This document shows, one piece after another, positions 26,233 through 34,011 of a DNA stretch of 64,000 bases; the first letter of the stretch is position 1; every line of letters begins with the position of its first letter. Source of the DNA: JABAAI01 sp965261955 (GTDB lineage Bacteria; Spirochaetota; Leptospiria; Leptospirales; Leptonemataceae); NCBI GenBank assembly GCA_965261955.1, contig CBDHEM010000069.1:930001-994000 (forward strand), written 5' to 3'. The notes under the pieces are model-generated. The model saw only the letters and a program-made list of their open reading frames with translations, ran no database searches and was not told the origin of the DNA. The position numbers were made by a program, and so were the translations under genes.

Positions 26233-27642
26233 ATGGGGAAAGAAATAAAGCTTAAAGAGGGTCTTAATCTAGGTGAAGCCGTTGCCATTGTTATTGGTCG
26301 CATTATTGGTTCGGGTATTTTTCGTACACCGGGGAGTATTTTTATAGTTGTCTGTGGTCTAGACCTATCGCAGAATTATGAATTGCATCAGATCCCCTTA
26401 GCACAACTTAGTGTCGGTTTGTTTTTTTTGGCTTGGGTCATCGGTGCCATTTCAACATATTTAGGGGCATTATGTTATGCGGAACTTGTCGCTATTCTTC
26501 CAAATACAGGCGGTCCGTATATCTATCTAAAGGCAGCCTATCCTGAATTTATAACTTTTCTACGGGGGTGGGCTATGTTTTTTGTTAGTGAAACAGCTTC
26601 TATTGTAGCGGTTGCCGTTGTCTTTAGTGAATATGGCCTACTACTTCTGGAACAAAGTATCGATATTTCCTTAGGCCGCTTTTCACAATTATCATTTGCA
26701 TTAGCTTTAATTTGGATCTTCACATTTGCAAATTGTTTTGGCGTGATTTTATCTGGTATATTACAAAATATCATTAGTTTTTTTAAGGTGTTTGCACTCA
26801 CTATAATGGGTCTCATTTTTCTTCAAGTAGGGGGTGATACACAAAACTTACAAAATAATTTCTGGCCGCAAAAATGGGGTTGGGTAACTGTTTTGGGCTT
26901 AGGTCAAGCCATGCGCTATACCTTTTTTGCTTATAGTGGCTGGGAAGGGGCCACTTACATCGCAACGGAAGTACGAGGTGCAAGACGTAAACTCCCTTTA
27001 TCTCTTTTTATTGGAATTGGTATTGTTATGAGCATCTATTTGCTTGTGAATGCTGGATACGTTTCTCAGCTTGGCCCCACACAAATTGTAATTGATCACA
27101 AACGTATTGCTCTTAGTGCTATGGAATCTGCTTTGGGTGCTGGTGGTGCTATCTTGTTATCTGCCTTTGTTTTGCTTAGCACAGCTGGGAATGTTAGTAC
27201 ACAAATTATGGTAAAGGCAAGGACATGGTATGCTATGGCACAAGATGGTCTCTTTTTCCAACCAGCAGCAAAGCTACATCCTAAACATCAAACTCCAAAC
27301 ACCTCTCTCGTATTACAAGCTAGTTGGGCAACTTTTCTCCTGTTTTGCTCTCTTAGCTTTGAAAATTCCTATGAAACAATGATTGATTTCTTCAGTTTTA
27401 CCTCTACTCTGTTTAATATACTTACCTTCACGTCTGTTTGGATTTTACGATACAAAATGCCAAATATCACTCGCAGTTTTCGTGTCCCTTTTCTGCCTCT
27501 TGTCTTAGGAATTGTTCTTGTTATTCAAATTTCTTTTTTACTTATTACACTTTATGATCGCCCTATTGAATCTCTCTTTGGAATCGCTCTCACTTTTTCT
27601 GGAATATTTTATTACATCCATAAAAAAAGATCTGTTGGGTAA
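26233..27642 (+). CDS. APC-family amino acid permease
   Basis: A 469-residue protein with about twelve membrane segments and the APC superfamily signature GRIIGSGIFRTPG near residues 22-34, GALCYAELVAILPNTGGPYIYL in segment 3, and YSGWEGATYIATEV in segment 6. These match the LAT-like group of amino acid transporters. The substrate cannot be read from sequence. The start ATG at 26233 follows the palindromic repeat closely, so the repeat may form part of the upstream region. The next gene starts 9 bp after the stop. Confidence 0.88.
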   Translation: MGKEIKLKEGLNLGEAVAIVIGRIIGSGIFRTPGSIFIVVCGLDLSQNYELHQIPLAQLSVGLFFLAWVIGAISTYLGALCYAELVAILPNTGGPYIYLKAAYPEFITFLRGWAMFFVSETASIVAVAVVFSEYGLLLLEQSIDISLGRFSQLSFALALIWIFTFANCFGVILSGILQNIISFFKVFALTIMGLIFLQVGGDTQNLQNNFWPQKWGWVTVLGLGQAMRYTFFAYSGWEGATYIATEVRGARRKLPLSLFIGIGIVMSIYLLVNAGYVSQLGPTQIVIDHKRIALSAMESALGAGGAILLSAFVLLSTAGNVSTQIMVKARTWYAMAQDGLFFQPAAKLHPKHQTPNTSLVLQASWATFLLFCSLSFENSYETMIDFFSFTSTLFNILTFTSVWILRYKMPNITRSFRVPFLPLVLGIVLVIQISFLLITLYDRPIESLFGIALTFSGIFYYIHKKRSVG

Positions 27643-27651
27643 ATTGGGTAC

Positions 27652-28311
27652 ATGACAAATCAAAAACCTTCCTTGCTTCAAGAGGCTTTACGTCTTTTTG
27701 ATGCTAACAATTCTAAAGATCCAAATCAAGAAATACACGATGGAAGAAGCTATGCAAAAGAAGTTCTATATTCCAATCGAATGAGTGAATGTTTAAAAAG
27801 ATTCATTCCGAATGCATCGGAAGAGTTAAAATTAGCCACACATTCTCAACATATACAACGCTGGGAAGTCCCTCGTGCAAACTATCCGGAAGGTCGAGTT
27901 GGATATCTCACCTGGCGAAAATATTTATATACATTTCATGCCAGCAAAGCTGCTAAGATATTACAAAAAGTAGGTTATTCTGAAGCCATGATCGAAAAAG
28001 TGAAAATTATATTGCAAAAGAAAAAATTAAATCAAAAAGAAAACTCAGACAGCCAAAATATAGAGGATGTCGTTTGCCTCGTATTTTTACAGTATTATCT
28101 ACAAGATTTTTCTAGAAAACATAGCTCAGAAAAAGTACAGCACATTTTGAAAAAGACTTGGAATAAAATGTCTCAAAAAGGAAAAGACGCAGCCCAAAAA
28201 TTAAATTTAAATCAAGCTACACTAGAGCTTTTAGAAAAACCTCTCCACTCTTCTCATTCAAAGCAAACTAGGGAAGAGTTAGATAGCCAAAATATACTGC
28301 CCCGGGTATAG
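27652..28311 (+). CDS. DUF4202-family protein
   Basis: The 219-residue protein has the DUF4202 pattern: RLFDANNSKDPN, LYSNRMSECL, ATHSQHIQRWEVPR, GYLTWRKYLYTFHA and EDVVCLVFLQYYL. The conserved H, R and D residues suggest an enzyme, but function is not established for the family. It follows the permease by 9 bp and is probably co-transcribed. Its last 44 bases overlap the convergent sdhC gene, and the final C-terminal residues may be dispensable. Confidence 0.8.
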   Translation: MTNQKPSLLQEALRLFDANNSKDPNQEIHDGRSYAKEVLYSNRMSECLKRFIPNASEELKLATHSQHIQRWEVPRANYPEGRVGYLTWRKYLYTFHASKAAKILQKVGYSEAMIEKVKIILQKKKLNQKENSDSQNIEDVVCLVFLQYYLQDFSRKHSSEKVQHILKKTWNKMSQKGKDAAQKLNLNQATLELLEKPLHSSHSKQTREELDSQNILPRV

Positions 28312-28951
28312 AAGCATAACCCAAAAATAGGAAAAAAGCGACCGTTTTACCTATCCGCTGAATCAATCTTATGTTAGAAGGTGTATTCCAACCCACAGAT
28401 TGAAAAAGACTAGGAATCCCATGACTCAAGTGTAAGAAGGTCACAAATAAAGCAAATATATATGCAATAGCAATGACAGGCTGTCGAAAACTTAAAATAA
28501 CCATACTGTATACATCATGACGTCCTAGATCGTCTTTCACTAAAAAGTTTTCGGAATGAGCTATACCAAAAGTAAAATGTAACAAATGATACACAACATA
28601 ACAAAGCATTACTGAACCTGTAAGGGCCATGGAGCGAGAGGCTAGGCTGGCTTGAATTGTTCCTTGATAAACATAATTTTGAGGACGAGCGCGTCTATTC
28701 TCCATCCTAAGTTTGATTCCTATAAACAGATGTAGCAGAAAAATAGACAAAAGTCCTACCCTCGCCATCCAAAGTAAAATAGGAAAACTCCGAAGAGAGA
28801 CAGCATAATCATTCAAAGCTTCTGGACCTGCAAAAATGAGTAAGTTACCAACTAAATGGCCAAACAAAAAAAAGACCAAGCCTAGTGCAGAAATAGCTAC
28901 AAGTAATTTACGCCCAATAGAGGACGTAAATAAGTTAGAAAGTAGAGACAT
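28268..28951 (-). CDS. sdhC: Succinate dehydrogenase/fumarate reductase cytochrome b subunit (B-type)
   Basis: A 227-residue membrane protein starting MSLLSNLFTSSIGRKLLVAISAL with five hydrophobic segments and haem-ligand candidates in LFGHLVGNLL, HLFIGIKLR, YHLLHFTFG and LHLSHGI. This fits the single-subunit, dihaem anchor of Bacteroidetes, Chlamydia and Leptospira. It would anchor SdhAB and transfer electrons to or from quinone. No sdhA or sdhB follows: downstream is the convergent DUF4202 gene. It is therefore an orphan in this locus. The true start is the ATG at 28951; the codon nine bases earlier is TTG. Confidence 0.85.
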   Translation of the reverse strand: MSLLSNLFTSSIGRKLLVAISALGLVFFLFGHLVGNLLIFAGPEALNDYAVSLRSFPILLWMARVGLLSIFLLHLFIGIKLRMENRRARPQNYVYQGTIQASLASRSMALTGSVMLCYVVYHLLHFTFGIAHSENFLVKDDLGRHDVYSMVILSFRQPVIAIAYIFALFVTFLHLSHGIPSLFQSVGWNTPSNIRLIQRIGKTVAFFLFLGYASIPGAVYFGYLTLP

Positions 28952-29127
28952 AATGTACAAACGTAAACAATCATATTTTTGGCGTCAATATATTTGTCAT
29001 CAAGTAGGCAAAGACAGATTACCCATACATTGTTTTGAATGCATAATTTAGAACAAAATAGAATCACCTTGACAAAAGCTTTCTTTACTCTTCCTATCTC
29101 CTTTGTTCTTGTTAGTGAAGAATAGTC

Positions 29128-30162
29128 ATGAAAAGAAAATTATTTTATTTAGTGATTCAGCTAGGAGTTTGCTTATCTCTTTTTCTTACAGCCGGAGTTT
29201 GCATATTCTATTTGCGAGGGAATGAGACCAAAAGCTTTGTTGTCCCCAACTTTATAAATAAAAATTTTATTAATGTCTACAACGAAATCCAAAGGCTTGA
29301 TCTACGTGTGAAATTAACTCATCGTGAATATCAAGAGTTGCCTTCTGGTTTAATTATTTCGCAGAGTATTCCTCCGGGACAAATTGCTAAACCACGTGCC
29401 TACCTTCGTCTCGTTGTAAATCAACCCAAACCTTTTCTAGAAATGCCAGATTTATATCGTGCAAATATAAAAAGTGCTGTTTCTTCTCTTCAACGCCTAC
29501 CAGCAAATGGTAAAGTATACAGTCTTACACTTCTTCCTATTCGAAAAATTCGGACAAATCAATTTCCACATAACACAATCATTGCTCAATTCCCTCCAGC
29601 TGAATCCCTTATTGGTGTAAACGAAAATGTTTATTTATTGGCAGCCATTCATGATAAGACTAAATACGAACAAAAAAATGATCAAAAAATATCTTTGCAA
29701 AAAAAATACTTAAGCAGGGATAAGCTGTTTTTATGGCTTGGACAAAATATAAGCATTATCTCTCACTATTTTCATCTGAAAAAGATCGACTACCGTATCC
29801 GCCGTTTAATTCCTCTCAGAAAAGGGAAAAAAGTAGGCCAAATCAAAAGAATAGCCAGAACAAAACGTAAGACTTACCTATTGGATGTCTATTATCAAAT
29901 ACCTGAAAAAAAATATCCTAGCGACTACGAGCATATCAAAATAAGGTTAGACGAAAAGGGACCTTGCATAATCAAAAGTTCTCCCATTTATACAGATAAG
30001 GACCAAGAGGAAAGCAACAGTTTTGTATTTGCCACTCAAAAACATACTATAGATGAAGAAATTGACATACTCTTTTATAGACAAAACTCTGTACGCGTAA
30101 CGGCGAAGTGTGGTGGAGAATCCATCTATTCAAAATCTTTCCATCCTGAAAAGCTAGGTTAA
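29128..30162 (+). CDS. PASTA-domain membrane-anchored protein
   Basis: The 344-residue protein has an N-terminal membrane anchor (about residues 5-29) and then two PASTA-like repeats: FVVPNFINKNFINVYNEIQ with GLIISQSIPPGQ (about 37-95) and a second from EMPDLY to NTIIAQFPPAE (about 108-168). The rest (170-344) is lysine-rich and unassigned. PASTA domains usually bind peptidoglycan or muropeptides and are found on kinases and PBPs; here no kinase or PBP domain is attached. It lies directly upstream of rpe (8 bp). Confidence 0.75.
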   Translation: MKRKLFYLVIQLGVCLSLFLTAGVCIFYLRGNETKSFVVPNFINKNFINVYNEIQRLDLRVKLTHREYQELPSGLIISQSIPPGQIAKPRAYLRLVVNQPKPFLEMPDLYRANIKSAVSSLQRLPANGKVYSLTLLPIRKIRTNQFPHNTIIAQFPPAESLIGVNENVYLLAAIHDKTKYEQKNDQKISLQKKYLSRDKLFLWLGQNISIISHYFHLKKIDYRIRRLIPLRKGKKVGQIKRIARTKRKTYLLDVYYQIPEKKYPSDYEHIKIRLDEKGPCIIKSSPIYTDKDQEESNSFVFATQKHTIDEEIDILFYRQNSVRVTAKCGGESIYSKSFHPEKLG

Positions 30163-30169
30163 CCTTAAA

Positions 30170-30847
30170 ATGAAAATAAGTGCATCCATATTGGCTACCA
30201 CACTGATCGACTTAAAACAAATACTCCAAGCAATGGATCCTGACATTATAGATTTTATCCATTTAGATATTATGGACGGACACTTTGTGCCACAACTAAG
30301 CTTCGGTGAGGGTTGTGCGAAAGAAATTTCTCAAGCAACCAAAATACCGTTAGATGTACACCTTATGGTTAGTAACCCTGAGAAGGAAATTCCCAAATAT
30401 TTCCCACTAAAGCCTCGCTTCATTACATTTCATTTAGAAGCAACCCATGCCCCTGTACGCCTATCCCAATCCATACGAGAAAATGGAATTGGAGCTGGGC
30501 TTGCAATTAGCCCAGGTACTTCTGTAGATCTTGTAGAACCTTTGCTGGATGAGATAGACCTGATTTTATTGATGAGCGTGGAACCAGGTTATTATGGGCA
30601 ACAATTTCTTAAATCTAGTTATAAAAGAGCATCTCAATTAAAAAAATTAATTGATGAAAAAAACATTCTACTTGAAATAGATGGGGGTATCTCCATTGAT
30701 AATATAGGGCGCTTATCCAGAATAGGTGTGGATATTTCTGTTACCGGCTCTAATTGCTTTAAAACAACTGATGTGAATAAAAATGTAAATGCTCTTAAAC
30801 TTGCTTGTTCAAAGGCCGCTTCCATTTCATTAAGCCGTATTGTATGA
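30170..30847 (+). CDS. rpe: Ribulose-phosphate 3-epimerase
   Basis: A complete 225-residue TIM-barrel protein with the Rpe signatures ISASILATTL, DFIHLDIMDGHFVPQLSFG, LDVHLMVSNPE, MSVEPGYYGQQF and EIDGGIS. The metal-binding His and catalytic Asp positions are present. It interconverts ribulose 5-phosphate and xylulose 5-phosphate in the pentose phosphate pathway. Its stop TGA overlaps the ATG of the next gene (ATGA), indicating translational coupling. Confidence 0.96.
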   Translation: MKISASILATTLIDLKQILQAMDPDIIDFIHLDIMDGHFVPQLSFGEGCAKEISQATKIPLDVHLMVSNPEKEIPKYFPLKPRFITFHLEATHAPVRLSQSIRENGIGAGLAISPGTSVDLVEPLLDEIDLILLMSVEPGYYGQQFLKSSYKRASQLKKLIDEKNILLEIDGGISIDNIGRLSRIGVDISVTGSNCFKTTDVNKNVNALKLACSKAASISLSRIV

Positions 30848-31314
30848 AACAGATCACAATCTTTTTTCTAATTATAATTGTTTCTTCAAGTTATCTTTAT
30901 GCTCAAAAAAAACAAATAAATTTTGATTTAACTTGTACATCAAAAAAAGAAAAATGGAAGGGAAAAGGTACAAAAAACAATCCCTATAAAATTTTCTTTC
31001 CAAAAGCACATTCAGCTTCCTGTAAAACGTTGCGATTTCTTTATTCAGGAAATGGTGTCTTAGAGTATTTTCAAATCCTAAACCTAGTTTCCCAAAAAAA
31101 ATACCTTTTTTTAATGAAACGGAAAGAAGGGAAAAAACCTATGAAACTTGAAATACAGGGAAACTTACCCGGTATAACTGCTTCTATAATATCTATGAAA
31201 GTTGGAAAAAGCTTTTCGACAGGTATAATCGCAAATATAGATGGTGTTTTTTCTTATAGTGCTATAACTAGTCCCTCTTCCCTTTTTACATATTATTTGA
31301 GTAAACATAAATAA
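30844..31314 (+). CDS. Secreted protein of unknown function
   Basis: Starting at the ATG that overlaps the rpe stop, the 156-residue product has a clear signal peptide (MKQITIFFLIIIVSSSYLYAQ, cleavage likely after YA). The mature part is basic with two cysteines near residues 32 and 59 that could pair. It has no recognised domain. The reading frame is open further upstream to 30805, but that would remove the signal peptide from the N-terminus. It probably belongs to the PASTA-rpe operon. Confidence 0.7.
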   Translation: MKQITIFFLIIIVSSSYLYAQKKQINFDLTCTSKKEKWKGKGTKNNPYKIFFPKAHSASCKTLRFLYSGNGVLEYFQILNLVSQKKYLFLMKRKEGKKPMKLEIQGNLPGITASIISMKVGKSFSTGIIANIDGVFSYSAITSPSSLFTYYLSKHK

Positions 31315-31336
31315 TATGTAAAAAGAAAGGCTTCCC

Positions 31337-32608
31337 ATGCATATACAATATCCAGAAGGCTTTACTGCTACTGGATGGCATATTGGTTTAAAACCAGACC
31401 CATCTGTTTTTGACTTTGGTGTGATCCATAGTTTACTCCCATGCACTGGAGTAGCTGTCTTCACCAAAAATAATCTTCCAGGATGGCCTGTCATTATTGG
31501 TCGTGAACATGCTGCTTTTAGCAAAATTCGTACTATAATCGTAAACTCTGGGAACGCAAATACAGCCACGGGCATATCTGGCTTAAAACTTGTGCAAGAT
31601 TGTTGCCAAACTGTTGCTCAAAATTTAAAGATTTTACCCAAAGAAGTTTTACCTGCTAGTACCGGCATAATTGGACAATCCTTAGATAGCCATAGAGATC
31701 GTATGCTGGAAGCATGTTGTGAAATTTCAAATAAGATAAAAACACCAAATTTCGCTGCTTTTTCACGGGCTATATGTACAACAGACGCCTTCCAAAAGAT
31801 AAGGAGTCTCCATACAAAAGATGGTATTTGCATTACAGGAATTGCTAAGGGGGCCGGTATGATTGAACCTAATATGGCCACAATGCTTGCCTTTATTTGT
31901 ACAGATGCTCAAATAGAAGCTCCAAGTGCAAAACTTCTATTAGAGACTGTTGTTAATTTCAGTTTTAATAGAATTACCGTAGACTCAGATACTTCGACAA
32001 GTGACACTGTAGCTCTTCTAGCAAATGGAGCTTCTAGTCAAAAAGTTCACTTTACTTCTGAAATGGCTCGTAAGTTCACTCAACTTTCCTATTCTTCAGA
32101 GATTAAAAAAAGAAATATAAATAATCTTTTAACTAAGATAGGTATAGATGAAACTAGTCTTAATTTTATATTCAACTTATTAGATGTTTGTATATCTCTA
32201 TCTCAAATGATCATAAAAGATGGAGAAGGTTCAAAAAAAATAATAGAGTTAGAAGTAAAAGAAGCAAGAGACAGCATTCAAGCCGTAAAAATAGGAAAAT
32301 CTGTTTTAAACAGTCCACTTTTTAAAACAGCTATCTACGGCTGTGATCCAAATTGGGGAAGAATTTTCATGGCTATCGGAAAAGTATTTGAAGAACCAAT
32401 TCCCCAAAATACAATTCAAGCTTATCTAGGTCCTCATCGCCTTTTTCCAGAAGGAGAGAGTTCTATAGGTGATATGAAAACTTATCTGGAAAAGAATGAT
32501 GAAGTTCAAATGTGCATTTACCTAGGGCAGGGTGAAGTCAGCGAAACATTATGGGGATCTGATTTAAATGAAAACTATATACGTTTAAATGCAAAATATA
32601 CAACTTAA
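31337..32608 (+). CDS. argJ: Glutamate N-acetyltransferase / ornithine acetyltransferase
   Basis: A 423-residue ArgJ with the expected landmarks: GFTATGWHIGLK near the start, VNSGNANTATG near 72, ASTGIIGQ near 107, and the autoprocessing site MATMLAFICTD near residues 180-190, where the chain is cut before Thr to give two subunits. GCDPNWGRI lies near the C-terminus. It transfers acetyl from acetylornithine to glutamate in the cyclic arginine pathway. An AAAGG sequence lies about 10 bases before the ATG. No other arg gene is next to it. Confidence 0.95.
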   Translation: MHIQYPEGFTATGWHIGLKPDPSVFDFGVIHSLLPCTGVAVFTKNNLPGWPVIIGREHAAFSKIRTIIVNSGNANTATGISGLKLVQDCCQTVAQNLKILPKEVLPASTGIIGQSLDSHRDRMLEACCEISNKIKTPNFAAFSRAICTTDAFQKIRSLHTKDGICITGIAKGAGMIEPNMATMLAFICTDAQIEAPSAKLLLETVVNFSFNRITVDSDTSTSDTVALLANGASSQKVHFTSEMARKFTQLSYSSEIKKRNINNLLTKIGIDETSLNFIFNLLDVCISLSQMIIKDGEGSKKIIELEVKEARDSIQAVKIGKSVLNSPLFKTAIYGCDPNWGRIFMAIGKVFEEPIPQNTIQAYLGPHRLFPEGESSIGDMKTYLEKNDEVQMCIYLGQGEVSETLWGSDLNENYIRLNAKYTT

Positions 32609-32627
32609 TTCACCATATAAAAATACA

Positions 32628-33947
32628 ATGAAATTTAATAAGGCACGCTTCTATCGTTATTTTCTCTCCTTAGTTTTTGGTTTAATTATTGTATTTCACT
32701 TTTACCTAATTCGTTGGATAGTACCCAAAAATATCACTATCTATAATGAAATTGTAATTACTATTTTCATATTAATTTCGATATTGATCCTTTTTCCAAT
32801 CAGAAGTAAACTGCTATCAAAATTTTTGGAAAGAAACAACTATCTTTCTCTGTTCGGCATAGACATAAATCAAATCGACCTAGCCGTCCATTCTTTGGAT
32901 ATGGAAACTTTTCTTCACGAAGATTTCCCATCGTTTATTGATTGGCTTTCTTTTTCTTCTGCCTCGATTGCTATTATAGGAGTAGAACGAAAAACATATC
33001 GCATTTATCATTATCATAAAAGGAAGCTTGTCAAAGAGAGTATTATCCATCGTAAATCCTATGAAAAACTTTGTTCTTTTTTATCTAATTCGCCTAAGAG
33101 CATATCTATCAATGATAAATTACTTCCCAAAGATGTAAAAGAACAGATGAAAAATTTGGATGCCAACACAGTACACCCCTTACTTTATCGTAGCTCTGTT
33201 TTAGGCTTTTTTATGACAAAAGAAACACATCGTCCCCTTTATACCGAAAAAGCACTGGAGTTTTTTAAACATAAGTCGGCCTTGATAGTGCAGAATTATA
33301 TACTATCTAACCGTGTGATTGATAGTCGAATATATGATCGTGAATTCCAAATGGCACAAAAAGTACAGAGAGATTTGGAAAACACAACAGAACCTGAGCT
33401 CTATGACTTCACCATCAAACGTATAATAGAAGAAGGGGATCTACCACCTCTCATATTTGAATTTATCAAGTTAGATCAAAAAAAAATTTTATTCATGGCT
33501 TTGATCTGTGAAGTTTTTAATGGAGCAACTGGTATACTTGTTTATAGTGTTTTAGGACAACTGTATTCTTTTATTCATTTACGTAAAAATATTAGCTTGG
33601 CTAGCCTTTTGAAACATATGCAAGAAAATGAAGATTGGCATAGAGCTTCTTCTTCTATGAAATCTCTCTTTTTTGAAGTCGATGAAAAAACGAAACACAT
33701 TAATTTTTCTACAAGCGAAGAATTTGAAATAGTCTACGGCACAGAGAAGAGTAACATGAAAAGGAAAAAGTTAGGGCAAGATGATACGAGCCTGCAATTG
33801 ACTTCAGATACGTCAGTTAAATTTATTTTCCGCAGTATTCCTTTTTTACAACTTTCTCCTAAAAATAATAATAGTAGTCGTCGTGAGAAAAAAAATCATA
33901 AAACCTCTCCCATAAGAGAAATAGAAAAACAGAAAACTCTCTCGTAA
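32628..33947 (+). CDS. Membrane-anchored, degenerate SpoIIE/PP2C-like protein (probable pseudophosphatase)
   Basis: From the ATG at 32628 the protein has two N-terminal membrane segments (about residues 10-30 and 38-58), a GAF-like middle (about 90-230), and then EFQMAQKVQRDLE, the linker motif that precedes SpoIIE-type phosphatase domains. The following domain has the hydrophobic pattern of a PP2C fold (LIFEFIKLDQKKILFMALICEV), but the GGDFYD and GDVxGHG aspartates are absent, as is a terminal DDxT. It is thus predicted not to bind metal. It lies 64 bp upstream of a complete SpoIIE phosphatase and may pair with it. Confidence 0.55.
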   Translation: MKFNKARFYRYFLSLVFGLIIVFHFYLIRWIVPKNITIYNEIVITIFILISILILFPIRSKLLSKFLERNNYLSLFGIDINQIDLAVHSLDMETFLHEDFPSFIDWLSFSSASIAIIGVERKTYRIYHYHKRKLVKESIIHRKSYEKLCSFLSNSPKSISINDKLLPKDVKEQMKNLDANTVHPLLYRSSVLGFFMTKETHRPLYTEKALEFFKHKSALIVQNYILSNRVIDSRIYDREFQMAQKVQRDLENTTEPELYDFTIKRIIEEGDLPPLIFEFIKLDQKKILFMALICEVFNGATGILVYSVLGQLYSFIHLRKNISLASLLKHMQENEDWHRASSSMKSLFFEVDEKTKHINFSTSEEFEIVYGTEKSNMKRKKLGQDDTSLQLTSDTSVKFIFRSIPFLQLSPKNNNSSRREKKNHKTSPIREIEKQKTLS

Positions 33948-34011
33948 ATTTAGGTCTCATTTTACACAAAATATAATGGCTCGCTTTTCCCATCCATGAT
34001 ACTTAAATTCT

